Translations under genes and position numbers: made by a program
Origin: UBA6022 sp038319685
GTDB lineage: Bacteria; Patescibacteriota; Saccharimonadia; Saccharimonadales; Saccharimonadaceae
Direction: 5' to 3'
Length of the DNA: 64,000 nucleotides
Assembly (NCBI GenBank): GCA_038319685.1
Contig: JBBQDN010000003.1
Coordinates: forward strand, 62,001 to 126,000
Notes under the pieces: generated by a model
Seen by the model: only the letters and a program-made list of their open reading frames with translations
What the model was told of the DNA's origin: nothing
The model's database searches: none
Shown here: piece by piece, positions 50,411 through 59,267 of the stretch
Layout of the letters: each line of letters starts with the position of its first letter
Position numbering within the stretch: position 1 is the stretch's first letter

Positions 50411-50454
50411 AAAACTAGCACTCGCTTGACCCGAGTGCTAGTTTTATTTATAAT
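50411..50454 (+). promoter_or_regulatory. CIRCE-like operator over the clpC promoter
   Basis: TAGCACTC (50416-50423), a 9-nt spacer and GAGTGCTA (50433-50440) match the HrcA-binding CIRCE consensus TTAGCACTC-N9-GAGTGCTAA except at the two outermost bases. The spacer contains the -35 box TTGACC (50426-50431); 17 bp later is TATAAT (50449-50454). HrcA bound here would block RNA polymerase. Flanking AAAAC/GTTTT extends the palindrome so that it can also terminate the upstream gene. Confidence 0.85.
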
Positions 50455-50524
50455 AGAATACAGTAAGCAAGTAAATAATGATAAAACGCTTGCGCTACAC
50501 TCACGGAGGACTGATAATAAAGTT

Positions 50525-53002
50525 ATGGCAGATGATTTCGCGGAATTCGTATCTCATTTAACGGACAATGCTCGCACAAGCTTGCAGCACGCTGATGCTA
50601 TTGCGCGTGGCTATGGCAGCGCATATATCGGCACCGAACATCTATTACTTGGCGTTCTTGCGCAGGGATCGTCCGTCGGTGCCAAATTACTTGCCGATGC
50701 TGGCGTGACGCTTGACCGAGCCGAAATGGCACTCAATCTTACTCCGCGGACATTGATCGTGAGTACGGGTGCCAAGGGACTTTCTGAAACTGCCAAACTG
50801 ACGCTCAAGATGAGCTGGGATATTGCCCAGGAATTCAGCCAGGATTATCTTGGGACTGAACATATTCTGTATAGTATTTTGAGTCAGAAAAACGCGCGCG
50901 CGACAGTATTACTACGCGATATGAACGTTAACCTCCTTGAACTCACCAGTGAACTCGAAGAGTTCTTTGATCGTGAACACAGTCACTATCAAGAAGCTGA
51001 TGTTGACGGGGCGCAGAAAACCAAGAAAAAAGCCGGTCGTGGTGGTGCACTTGAGGTATTTGGAACCGACCTGACAGCACTCGCGCGTCGGGGTGGACTT
51101 GATCCCGTTGTTGGGCGTGAAGCGCAAGTGGAACGTATGGTCACAATCATCAGTCGCCGTACTAAGAATAACCCAGTACTAATCGGTGAGCCTGGGGTTG
51201 GTAAAACAGCGATTGTCGAAGGTCTCGCACAACGTATCGTGAGCGAAGATGTACCCGATCATTTGCTTGATAAGCGATTAATTCAACTTGATCTTGCAGC
51301 GATGATTGCTGGAACAAAATATCGTGGTGAATTCGAAGAGCGACTCAAAAAAGTCATTACTGAGCTGAAAGAACAGAATAATATCATTATTTTTATCGAT
51401 GAACTACATCTGTTAGTGGGTGCTGGTGCTGCCGAAGGCGCACTCGATGCTGCCAATATGTTAAAACCGGCACTTGCGCGCGGCGATTTACATATGATCG
51501 GTGCGACAACACTGGAAGAATACCGTAAACATATCGAAAAAGACAGTGCGCTCGAACGTCGTTTCCAGACGATCGTCGTCCCCGAACCAACAATGAAAGA
51601 AACGATTGCAATCCTGAAAGGCCTTCGTACCTATTACGAAAATCACCACGGAGTAACACTGACGGACGATGTCCTTGAAGATGCCGCGTATATGGCCGAT
51701 CGCTATGTCAGCGAACGGTTTATGCCCGACAAGGCGATCGATGTGATTGATGAAGCGGCAGCGTTAATCCGCGTTAAATCTGGTCGTCAACCAAGTAAAT
51801 TACGTGATCTCACTCGTCAACTTAATAATTTGAATGAAAAAATGGAAGACGCAGTCACGTCCGAAGATTACGAGCGAGCGGCGCTCTACAAAACACGCAT
51901 TAGTCAGATCAATGACAAGATCAATGATATTGCGCAGCGTGCCGAAGAAAAAGAACCGGTGACAGTCACAACAGATGACGTTGCGCAGGCGGTAGCGACA
52001 ATGACGGGTATTCCTGTAAAGCGTATTCAAAAGTCTGAAGCAAAACTGCTTCGTAATCTTGAAAAACACCTCGGTAAATACATTATTGGTCAAAAAGAAG
52101 CCGTTGAAAAAGTTGCACGAGCTATTCGTCGCAGTCGAAGCGGTGTTACCAGTCAAAAACGACCGATCGGATCATTCGTATTTATGGGTCCAACTGGGGT
52201 TGGGAAAACAGAACTCGCCAGAGTACTGGCGCGCGAAGTGTTTGGAAGCGACGATGCGTTGATAAAAATCGATATGAGCGAGTTTGGCGAGAAACATAAC
52301 ACCAGTCGTTTGCTCGGTGCACCAGCCGGATACGTTGGTTACGAAGACGGTGGTCAATTGACCGACAAGATCCGTCGTCAGCCCTATAGCGTCGTGTTGT
52401 TTGACGAAATAGAAAAAGCTCACCCGGATGTATTCCAACTTCTGCTGCAATTACTCGAAGATGGCAAAATGACCGACGCCAAAGGCCGACACGTTAACTT
52501 TAGCAATACGATTGTTATTTTGACGAGTAACCTTGGTGCGGAACGCATGATGAAGGAATCAAGCCTTGGGTTCCATGCGGTGACGAAAAAAGACGAAAAG
52601 AAACTTGATCTTGCCCACGCAGATAACGAGGAAGCAGCGAATAAAGCACTGAGCGGCATGATGCGTCCAGAACTGATTAACCGTTTCGATGCCGTTCTGA
52701 CATTCCGCGCATTGACTCGTCCAGAAGTAGGTCGTATTTTTGATAACCTTATCGACGAGCTGCAGACACGATTGGTCCGCAAAGGAATGCACCTGGTTAT
52801 TAAATCATCTGCGAAAAAACTCCTCATCGATAAAGGCTACGACGAAAAATTTGGTGCCAGGCCACTCCGTCGAGCCATCCAGGATGAACTAGAGCACCGA
52901 CTGGCGGATGGCATATTGTCCGGTGAGTATGAAAAAGGTAGTGTCCTAACGATTGGGGCGAAAAAAGGCGAAATTACGGTAGATGTCACCCACGAAGTCT
53001 AG
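50525..53002 (+). CDS. clpC: ATP-dependent Clp protease ATP-binding subunit ClpC
   Basis: A class I Clp unfoldase of 825 residues. It has an N-domain repeat ('GSAYIGTEHLLLGVLAQGS', 'YLGTEHILYSILSQ'), AAA1 Walker A GEPGVGKT with 'IIFIDELHLLVGAGAA', a middle domain with UVR-like helix ('AVTSEDYERAALYKTRI'), AAA2 Walker A GPTGVGKT, and 'SSLGFHAVTKK' where the LGF tripeptide would dock on ClpP. It feeds misfolded or tagged proteins to ClpP. ATG 50525 (MADDFAEF) is chosen because translation from further upstream would start before the promoter. GGAGG is 14 nt away, an unusually long spacing. Confidence 0.95.
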   Translation: MADDFAEFVSHLTDNARTSLQHADAIARGYGSAYIGTEHLLLGVLAQGSSVGAKLLADAGVTLDRAEMALNLTPRTLIVSTGAKGLSETAKLTLKMSWDIAQEFSQDYLGTEHILYSILSQKNARATVLLRDMNVNLLELTSELEEFFDREHSHYQEADVDGAQKTKKKAGRGGALEVFGTDLTALARRGGLDPVVGREAQVERMVTIISRRTKNNPVLIGEPGVGKTAIVEGLAQRIVSEDVPDHLLDKRLIQLDLAAMIAGTKYRGEFEERLKKVITELKEQNNIIIFIDELHLLVGAGAAEGALDAANMLKPALARGDLHMIGATTLEEYRKHIEKDSALERRFQTIVVPEPTMKETIAILKGLRTYYENHHGVTLTDDVLEDAAYMADRYVSERFMPDKAIDVIDEAAALIRVKSGRQPSKLRDLTRQLNNLNEKMEDAVTSEDYERAALYKTRISQINDKINDIAQRAEEKEPVTVTTDDVAQAVATMTGIPVKRIQKSEAKLLRNLEKHLGKYIIGQKEAVEKVARAIRRSRSGVTSQKRPIGSFVFMGPTGVGKTELARVLAREVFGSDDALIKIDMSEFGEKHNTSRLLGAPAGYVGYEDGGQLTDKIRRQPYSVVLFDEIEKAHPDVFQLLLQLLEDGKMTDAKGRHVNFSNTIVILTSNLGAERMMKESSLGFHAVTKKDEKKLDLAHADNEEAANKALSGMMRPELINRFDAVLTFRALTRPEVGRIFDNLIDELQTRLVRKGMHLVIKSSAKKLLIDKGYDEKFGARPLRRAIQDELEHRLADGILSGEYEKGSVLTIGAKKGEITVDVTHEV

Positions 53003-53969
53003 TATTGTTTCTCTGATTATCCTTGCGATATTTGCAGCTGCTGCCGGCACGTTGTTTTTAAATCGCCAGTGGGTGATTGACCAGATTAGCGTCTGGCAGT
53101 TTAAACCCAGCACTGAAGTGAGGAGCCTTGCAAGCGGCGTGTCACTGAGCAGTAATGGTACGTTTATTTATTATGCCAGCCAGCCGAGTATCGAAAGTAC
53201 ACAGCGATTTAATGACCTATGTGGACGTACTGAACAGTCAACCGCGATTTTAGGCTGTTACAACGGGGATCGTATTTACGTCTATGACGTCACCAACCCT
53301 AGATTAAGTGGCATCAAAGAAGTAACAGCAGCGCATGAAATGCTTCATGCCGCATACAAACGGCTGAGTGACAGTGATAAAAAGCGAGTAAACGAACTTC
53401 TTGATACTGAATATAATAAGCTAAAAGATGATCAAAAATTTGCTGATCGAATTGCGTTTTACGCACGAACCGAACCAGGGGAGCGCGAAAACGAACTCCA
53501 TTCAATCATTGGAACAGAGGTCGATATCGTTAGTCCAGAACTTGAAACGTACTACCAGCGTTATTTTACCGATCGTCACAAGGTATTCGCTCGGTACGCC
53601 GCATACTCGGCTGTGTTTAAAGAGATAGAAACGAAAACGAACATGTTATCCGCTAGTCTAAAGCTCTTGGCTATCAAGATAGAAACCGAGACTGCTCAAT
53701 ATAATGCCAATGTTAAAGTTCTTAACCAAGACATCGTTACCTTTAATGCTCGGGCAAAAAATGGTGGGTTTTCGTCACAGTCGGAGTTTGCTGCTGAACG
53801 ATCGGTGCTTTCGGATAGGGCATTAACGCTCGATGCGACCCGTCGTAGTATTTCAAGCGATCTGGCAAGCTATGAATCGCAGCGTAAAGAGCTTGAGTCA
53901 ATTTCGACTGAGGCTGCCGCATTAAATCGGAGTATTGATAGCACACTTGCGCCAGCGCCAAGTCTGTAA
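52983..53969 (+). CDS. Membrane-anchored metallopeptidase-like protein
   Basis: A 328-residue protein. An N-terminal membrane anchor ('IVSLIILAIFAAAAGTLFL') is followed by an extracytoplasmic domain with HEMLH in 'EVTAAHEMLHAAYKRLSDSD', the HExxH zinc motif, two Cys residues nearby, and a long C-terminal coiled coil (about 215-315). The third zinc ligand cannot be assigned, perhaps a Glu in 'FYARTEPGERENELHSI'. It overlaps clpC by 20 nt, so it is translated from the same mRNA and would be heat-regulated with it. Confidence 0.75.
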   Translation: MSPTKSSIVSLIILAIFAAAAGTLFLNRQWVIDQISVWQFKPSTEVRSLASGVSLSSNGTFIYYASQPSIESTQRFNDLCGRTEQSTAILGCYNGDRIYVYDVTNPRLSGIKEVTAAHEMLHAAYKRLSDSDKKRVNELLDTEYNKLKDDQKFADRIAFYARTEPGERENELHSIIGTEVDIVSPELETYYQRYFTDRHKVFARYAAYSAVFKEIETKTNMLSASLKLLAIKIETETAQYNANVKVLNQDIVTFNARAKNGGFSSQSEFAAERSVLSDRALTLDATRRSISSDLASYESQRKELESISTEAAALNRSIDSTLAPAPSL

Positions 53970-53988
53970 TTCAGGTATACTACCTATA

Positions 53989-55338
53989 ATGGTAAAATCA
54001 AAATCTCTGTTTATCTGTCAGAATTGTGGCGCTAACTATCCTAAATGGACAGGCAAGTGTGATAATTGTGGCGAATGGAATTCCCTCGTCGAACAAGCCG
54101 TTTCTAGCGGTAAGTCGGTTGTCGCCCGCGGTGCAAGCAGCGGTAAAATTCTGAATCCACAGACAATGCAGTCGATATCACTGGAAGATTCGGTTGCACG
54201 ACTGGGAACAGGCTTTATTGACCTCGATGATGTGCTGGGAGGCGGTATTTTGCCCGGGGGAGTTATTTTGATGGCAGGACAGCCAGGTATCGGTAAAAGC
54301 ACGTTGCTACTACAGATGAGTGCTCATATCGCGGCATCGACACCTGTTCTGTATGCCAGTGGCGAAGAGTCGGCGTCGCAGGTGAAGCTGCGGGCCGAGC
54401 GATTAGGCGCGAATAAAAGCGAAGCACTTAGTTTTGTCGCCAGTACAAGTGCAGATGATATCGCGGCAACGATTCGGTCAGGTGTATACCGGCTGGTCAT
54501 TATTGATTCGATTCAAACACTTAGTCTGGACGAGATTACATCAGCACCGGGTACGGTGAGTCAAATTACAAACAGTAGCAATGTGATTATTCGCGCCGCC
54601 AAAGAATCCGGTGCGGCCGTGGTACTTGTCGGTCATGTCACCAAAGAAGGTAGTATTGCTGGTCCAAAAGTACTCGAACATCTGGTTGACGTTGTGTTGC
54701 AATTTGAAGGCGATCGGTACGGTGGATTTAAGGTCGTTCGTGCAATTAAAAACCGATTTGGATCAACCGCCGAAGCAGCGATTTTTGAAATGGACGAATC
54801 TGGTTTGAAACTCGTCACTAATCCGTCGGCAGCATTACTTGCGGAACGTCAAAATTCAGACGGATCTGTCGTACTTGCGACACTGGAAGGAACACGTCCG
54901 CTACTGGTCGAAATACAGGCACTTGTCAATCCGACCAATTTCGGGTATCCTAAACGTACTGCCAGTGGATTTGATTTAAATCGTCTCAATCTGTTGATCG
55001 CTGTTCTCGAGCGACGAACAAAACTGAATTTATCGGACAAAGACATCTATATTAATGTCGTTGGTGGTTTAAAGCTCAGTGATCCTGCTGCAGATTTAGC
55101 GATTTGTATGGCAATCGCCAGTGCGGCAGCCGGACGGCGACTCGGTGACGAGATCGTGGTTTTTGGTGAAGTCGGCCTAGGCGGCGAAATTCGCAGCGTT
55201 GCCAGTAGTGAGCGACGCATTGCAGAAGCAAAAAAACTGGGATTTAAAGAGGCGATTGCGCCCAAATCTATCAAAAAAAATTCATTTATCAAAGGAGTCG
55301 GCGATCTTCGTCAAGCACTCATCGACTATCTCCAATAG
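53989..55338 (+). CDS. radA: DNA repair protein RadA
   Basis: A RecA-like branch-migration ATPase of 449 residues. The zinc finger has C10, C13, C24 and C27 ('FICQNCGANYPKWTGKCDNC'), Walker A is GQPGIGKST, the RadA-specific KNRFGST motif is present ('AIKNRFGSTAEAA'), and a Lon-like C-terminal domain begins near 'LNLSDKDIYINVVGGLKLSD'. It processes recombination intermediates. ATG 53989 is fixed by TATACT (53976-53981) 7 nt upstream; codons further upstream precede that box. It is followed 15 nt later by the PIN-TRAM gene, a common pairing. Confidence 0.96.
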   Translation: MVKSKSLFICQNCGANYPKWTGKCDNCGEWNSLVEQAVSSGKSVVARGASSGKILNPQTMQSISLEDSVARLGTGFIDLDDVLGGGILPGGVILMAGQPGIGKSTLLLQMSAHIAASTPVLYASGEESASQVKLRAERLGANKSEALSFVASTSADDIAATIRSGVYRLVIIDSIQTLSLDEITSAPGTVSQITNSSNVIIRAAKESGAAVVLVGHVTKEGSIAGPKVLEHLVDVVLQFEGDRYGGFKVVRAIKNRFGSTAEAAIFEMDESGLKLVTNPSAALLAERQNSDGSVVLATLEGTRPLLVEIQALVNPTNFGYPKRTASGFDLNRLNLLIAVLERRTKLNLSDKDIYINVVGGLKLSDPAADLAICMAIASAAAGRRLGDEIVVFGEVGLGGEIRSVASSERRIAEAKKLGFKEAIAPKSIKKNSFIKGVGDLRQALIDYLQ

Positions 55339-55353
55339 TCAGAAGGAACACTT

Positions 55354-56385
55354 ATGGAAACACTGAACATTACATTATTTTTAGCAATTACTTTACTTGC
55401 AATTTTAGTCGAAGTCACCTATTTGGTCGTTAAACTACCTCGCCAGAATATCAACCGTAAACAATCACGACCAATTCTCGTCGATACGTCTGTTCTGATC
55501 GATGCTCGTATTATTGCCGTTGCCCAGTCGGGTTTTATTGGCGATACGCTCGTTATTCCTCGCAGTGTCATCGGCGAACTGCAATTTCTGGCTGATAACG
55601 CTGATCATGAAAAACGCACCAGAGCGCGTCACGGGTTGGACGTTGTCAAAGAGCTACAATCAATGCCAGAAGTCAGCGTAGAGATCCTCCAGGACGGCAG
55701 CAAGGCTGAAGAAGGGGTTGATGAGCGTCTACTGACACTCGCCAAAAAACACAATGCCGGTATTTGTACGATCGACTATAACTTGAACAAAGTTGCAATG
55801 GTCGAAGGGATTGCCGTATTAAACGTTAACGAACTTGCCAAAAGCCTCCGCATGGCTTATCTACCCGGTGAACGTATGTTACTCGAATTGACGCAAAAAG
55901 GCCAAGACAAACATCAAGCAGTTGGTCACTTGACTGATGGAACGATGGTTGTGGTTGAACATGCTATTAAACAACTCGGTCGTACTGTTGAAATTGAATT
56001 TATCCGAAGTTTACAAACTGCAGCAGGCAAGATGATGTTTGCTCGTCTGGGCGAACCTGATAAAGCCGACACAAAACAGCAAACACCTGCTAAGATTGTG
56101 CAAGCGAAAGCCGACCAGTCACCAAAGCAAAAATCTGCACGTGACGATCATCAGGCCAAGAAGTATGAGCCTAAAGCGTCTCAACAACCCCAGTTAGTGC
56201 AGCCACCAGTTGTTTTCCATAGCGATGAACGCGACCAAAAGCGAACGGCAACACCGACGCGTCAAGCTCGACCAGCACGTTCCGATAAGCGCGATCAGAA
56301 TCAGAACTCTCGTCCATCTCGCAAACCCAAAACATCAGCTCAGCGTGAAGCAACATTGATTAATCTTGTTGATAGCCAAGAATAG
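55354..56385 (+). CDS. PIN-TRAM membrane protein (YacL-like)
   Basis: A 343-residue protein with one N-terminal membrane helix (about 6-26), a PIN nuclease domain ('PILVDTSVLIDARI', 'LVIPRSVIGELQFLAD', 'GICTIDYNLNKVA' carry the acidic residues), a TRAM RNA-binding domain ('KGQDKHQAVGHLTDGTMVVV'), and a long disordered, Lys/Arg/Gln-rich tail (about 235-343). It may be an RNase tethered to the membrane. The tail is unusually long for the family. AGAAGGA precedes ATG; it is probably co-transcribed with radA. Confidence 0.9.
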   Translation: METLNITLFLAITLLAILVEVTYLVVKLPRQNINRKQSRPILVDTSVLIDARIIAVAQSGFIGDTLVIPRSVIGELQFLADNADHEKRTRARHGLDVVKELQSMPEVSVEILQDGSKAEEGVDERLLTLAKKHNAGICTIDYNLNKVAMVEGIAVLNVNELAKSLRMAYLPGERMLLELTQKGQDKHQAVGHLTDGTMVVVEHAIKQLGRTVEIEFIRSLQTAAGKMMFARLGEPDKADTKQQTPAKIVQAKADQSPKQKSARDDHQAKKYEPKASQQPQLVQPPVVFHSDERDQKRTATPTRQARPARSDKRDQNQNSRPSRKPKTSAQREATLINLVDSQE

Positions 56386-56426
56386 AATACCTCAGTCTCA
56401 AAACCCTCATCGCGGGTGACATTCGG

Positions 56427-56455
56427 TGGGGCAACCCCAAAATTATTTTATTATC
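56427..56455 (+). terminator. Possible weak terminator after the PIN-TRAM gene
   Basis: TGGGG/CCCCA (56427-56439) is a short 5-bp stem with a CAA loop followed by an A/T-rich run containing TTTT. The rest of the 123-nt gap shows nothing. Confidence 0.45.
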
Positions 56456-56508
56456 ATCAAAGATGTCGTTGACGGTAGTTAGCGTTTTCGGCCATGGCCG
56501 TCACCGCT

Positions 56509-59160
56509 TCACGTTGCCGGGAAACTAGTTGACGAACTACCGGTATAGTAGGCAGTGTCGGTGACAGTTACCGATACAGGGACGACTCCGGTCGCTGTTG
56601 CCGTGTAACTTGTCACATAGGTCGCGCCTGCTGGCAGGGACGCAATGACCGACCCACCAGCACTAACATCAACTTGTTGGAGAGGATTTGTGCCCTGTGC
56701 CACAGTGACCGTTATTTTGTATGAGTTTGCACCACCTGTGCCCGAACCTTTGCTGCCAACGCTAATGTTCGTGACAGTTGGTTTAATATCCGTACATTGG
56801 TGCACGTCATCGTCAGCGTTCGCGTCATAGCCATCAGGTGTCGTAATGACTTCTTTGTTGGTGATCGGATCAATAATTTTGTTGATGTCGATTTCAACCT
56901 TTGCGCTGTCAGGTGTACAGGCGACCGCTTTCTTTTTCGAGACCCTATCGAAGGTCATTTTCGCATTTGTTTGAGATTGGGCTTTGCTGTACCATGCAGG
57001 GTATAACTCGCCGTTGATTGTCTGGATACCAGTTGGTGCTGAGAACCAGTCACCTGTTTTCCATTTTCCTTCGGCGGCATAGATGTCTTTGTGTGCGTAT
57101 TCCATGACTTTACCGATAATAATCGCAGGCAGTGATGAGTTACCGTTTTTTAGGATCTGAGTGTCAGGGTTACCAAGCCACACCCCCATAGTTATTGCTG
57201 GACTATAACTCATATTCCAGATGTCTTTGGCTTGTCCACCCTTGTCTGACGTGCCTGTCTTTGTTGCGGTTTTGACGCCTGGAACAACAATTCCGTAGAA
57301 GTTGCGTCCATAGAGGCCCGCACGGGCATTATCGTCAGTTAGGATATCGCTAACAATGTAGGCAGCTTGAGGATCAACAACTTGTTTACTTTCGTCTTTC
57401 CATTTTTTAATGACCTCACCGCCACTATTTTTGACTTCCAAAATAGTAGCAGTTGGTTTATAGACACCACCACGAGCCAGTGATGCAAACGCGTTCACGT
57501 GGTCGATTTGACGGGTTCCACACCCACCAATGGCGGATGACAGACCTGCCTGTGCGTCCGCGCCTTGCGTACAGTAGTTAGTGTCGCCCATGTCACGAAT
57601 AGTTTTCATCGTGGCATCTTGGCCAGATACATACATTGCTTTGATGGCTGGAACGTTACGAGACAAAGCTAAGCTTTTACGAACACTGATGTTTCCTAAG
57701 AATTTACCATCGGCGTTTCGCAGCGGTGCTCCATATTGTTTCGAAAAGTCATTCGCATCGGCCAAAATACTGCCGCTGCCGTAGTTTTGTTTGCCGGTGG
57801 GTTGCTGTGAGAATAATTGAGCGTATACTAATGGTTTTATTGTCGAACCAGGTTGAATATAAGCAGTTGCGGCGTTGTTTTGGCCAAACCCTGGATATTT
57901 GTAGTCACGACTACCGACTAAAGCAATTATCTGCCCGGTTTGGCTGTCTTCGACGGTCGCCGCACCGTTGGTGAACCCAGCATTTACGGGCGTATTCGAT
58001 GCGAACATGGCGGTCATCGCTTCTTCGGCTTTGTTTTGGATACGGATATCTAGCGTAGTTTTGACCGTGAGCCCACCACGACCGACGGTTGCGATACCAA
58101 GTTCTTTTTCAAGCTGAGACTTCACCATTAATACGAAGTGAGGTGCTTTGATACCATCGAATTGTTCACTTGCAGGTCTAATACTGTCTATGATTGGATA
58201 TTTTTTTGCATCGTCACCTTCTTTTTGGGTGACATATCCTTGAGTCACCATATTGTCGATGACTTTATGCTGTCGCTCGACAAGTGCTACGTGGCTGTCC
58301 GGATTTTCACTATAAGGATCATATAAGCCCGGTTGGTTTGGAATTGCAGCCAGCATCGCAGCTTCGGCAAGGTTTAAATCTTTTGATGATTTACCAAAGT
58401 ATGCCTGTGCGCCTGACTCAACACCATTACGACGGCCGCCGTAAGGCGATTCGTTAAGGTATAAATCAAGGATTTGATCTTTGTCGTACATACGTTCAAC
58501 TTCGATAGCCAAAATGATTTCTTTGATTTTACGCGGAATTCCACTCAGGCCGCGTTCGGATGATTGGTCAGCAAAAAACACTTGTTTGACAAGTTGCTGA
58601 GTAAGCGTCGAACCGCCCTGAATGCTGCCACCGTTAGCGTTATTCAGCAGTGAACGAAGGATGCCCGTCGGGCTGATACCACCGTGTTTATAGAAATCTT
58701 GGTCTTCGATAGCGACCGTTGCTTCTTTCATAAGTTTGCTGATATTGTTACCGTCGACAACCAATTTGTAATCACCATCGCCCTTGTCTTCCCAGAGTAA
58801 CTGGTCATTGCGGTCATAATATTTCGTGACGGTGGTTTGGACTCGTTTTGCAAGTTCACCTGGACGAATAGCGTCGAGGTCTTTGCGGTAGTAGGCAAAT
58901 AACGCACCGACAGCCAGTACGATAAACAGAACACCGACACCGACAATTTTCAGTGCCATAAACGCACCCTTTTTACTAAACCAATAGTGAAACACGCGCT
59001 TTGGATGCAGCCGATAGAGAATTCGTTTGACAGGATGTTTCGGTAGGGTCGCCAAATATTCGGCACGTTTACGCGCCGCACTGTCTTTTTTCGTCTTGCG
59101 TTTATGAGTTAAATTTGAGTACACGCTCATGTTGCGTGATTTAGTGGATTTTTTGGTCAC
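56509..59160 (-). CDS. Class A penicillin-binding protein (PBP1A-type)
   Basis: Bifunctional peptidoglycan synthase, 883 residues. A basic cytoplasmic N-terminus and one membrane helix (about 73-90) are followed by glycosyltransferase 51 with catalytic Glu152 in 'AIEDQDFYKHGG' and 'GGSTLTQQLVKQVFF'. In the transpeptidase domain are S439-x-x-K ('QPGSTIKPLVYA'), SRN in 'LALSRNVPAIKAM', and KTGTS at 634-638. The last ~110 residues form an Ig-like Thr/Ser/Gly-rich domain. The start is GTG with GGGAAG upstream. A functional wall-synthesis enzyme fits the Gram-positive-type envelope of Saccharibacteria. Confidence 0.95.
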   Translation of the reverse strand: MTKKSTKSRNMSVYSNLTHKRKTKKDSAARKRAEYLATLPKHPVKRILYRLHPKRVFHYWFSKKGAFMALKIVGVGVLFIVLAVGALFAYYRKDLDAIRPGELAKRVQTTVTKYYDRNDQLLWEDKGDGDYKLVVDGNNISKLMKEATVAIEDQDFYKHGGISPTGILRSLLNNANGGSIQGGSTLTQQLVKQVFFADQSSERGLSGIPRKIKEIILAIEVERMYDKDQILDLYLNESPYGGRRNGVESGAQAYFGKSSKDLNLAEAAMLAAIPNQPGLYDPYSENPDSHVALVERQHKVIDNMVTQGYVTQKEGDDAKKYPIIDSIRPASEQFDGIKAPHFVLMVKSQLEKELGIATVGRGGLTVKTTLDIRIQNKAEEAMTAMFASNTPVNAGFTNGAATVEDSQTGQIIALVGSRDYKYPGFGQNNAATAYIQPGSTIKPLVYAQLFSQQPTGKQNYGSGSILADANDFSKQYGAPLRNADGKFLGNISVRKSLALSRNVPAIKAMYVSGQDATMKTIRDMGDTNYCTQGADAQAGLSSAIGGCGTRQIDHVNAFASLARGGVYKPTATILEVKNSGGEVIKKWKDESKQVVDPQAAYIVSDILTDDNARAGLYGRNFYGIVVPGVKTATKTGTSDKGGQAKDIWNMSYSPAITMGVWLGNPDTQILKNGNSSLPAIIIGKVMEYAHKDIYAAEGKWKTGDWFSAPTGIQTINGELYPAWYSKAQSQTNAKMTFDRVSKKKAVACTPDSAKVEIDINKIIDPITNKEVITTPDGYDANADDDVHQCTDIKPTVTNISVGSKGSGTGGANSYKITVTVAQGTNPLQQVDVSAGGSVIASLPAGATYVTSYTATATGVVPVSVTVTDTAYYTGSSSTSFPAT

Positions 59161-59267
59161 GTATATTTACTTCCCATAAGCAGTATTACTGTCCATTATA
59201 GCACTTTTATTCGCGTGATGAGTGCATTTTTTGATATACTAACAGGTGATAACAGATAGGAGTTAGA

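Noticed and set aside
50393..50524. Upstream start for clpC
   Set aside because: The extension covers the CIRCE-like operator and the -35/-10 boxes, so it cannot be in the mRNA; the Clp N-domain begins at MADDFAEF.
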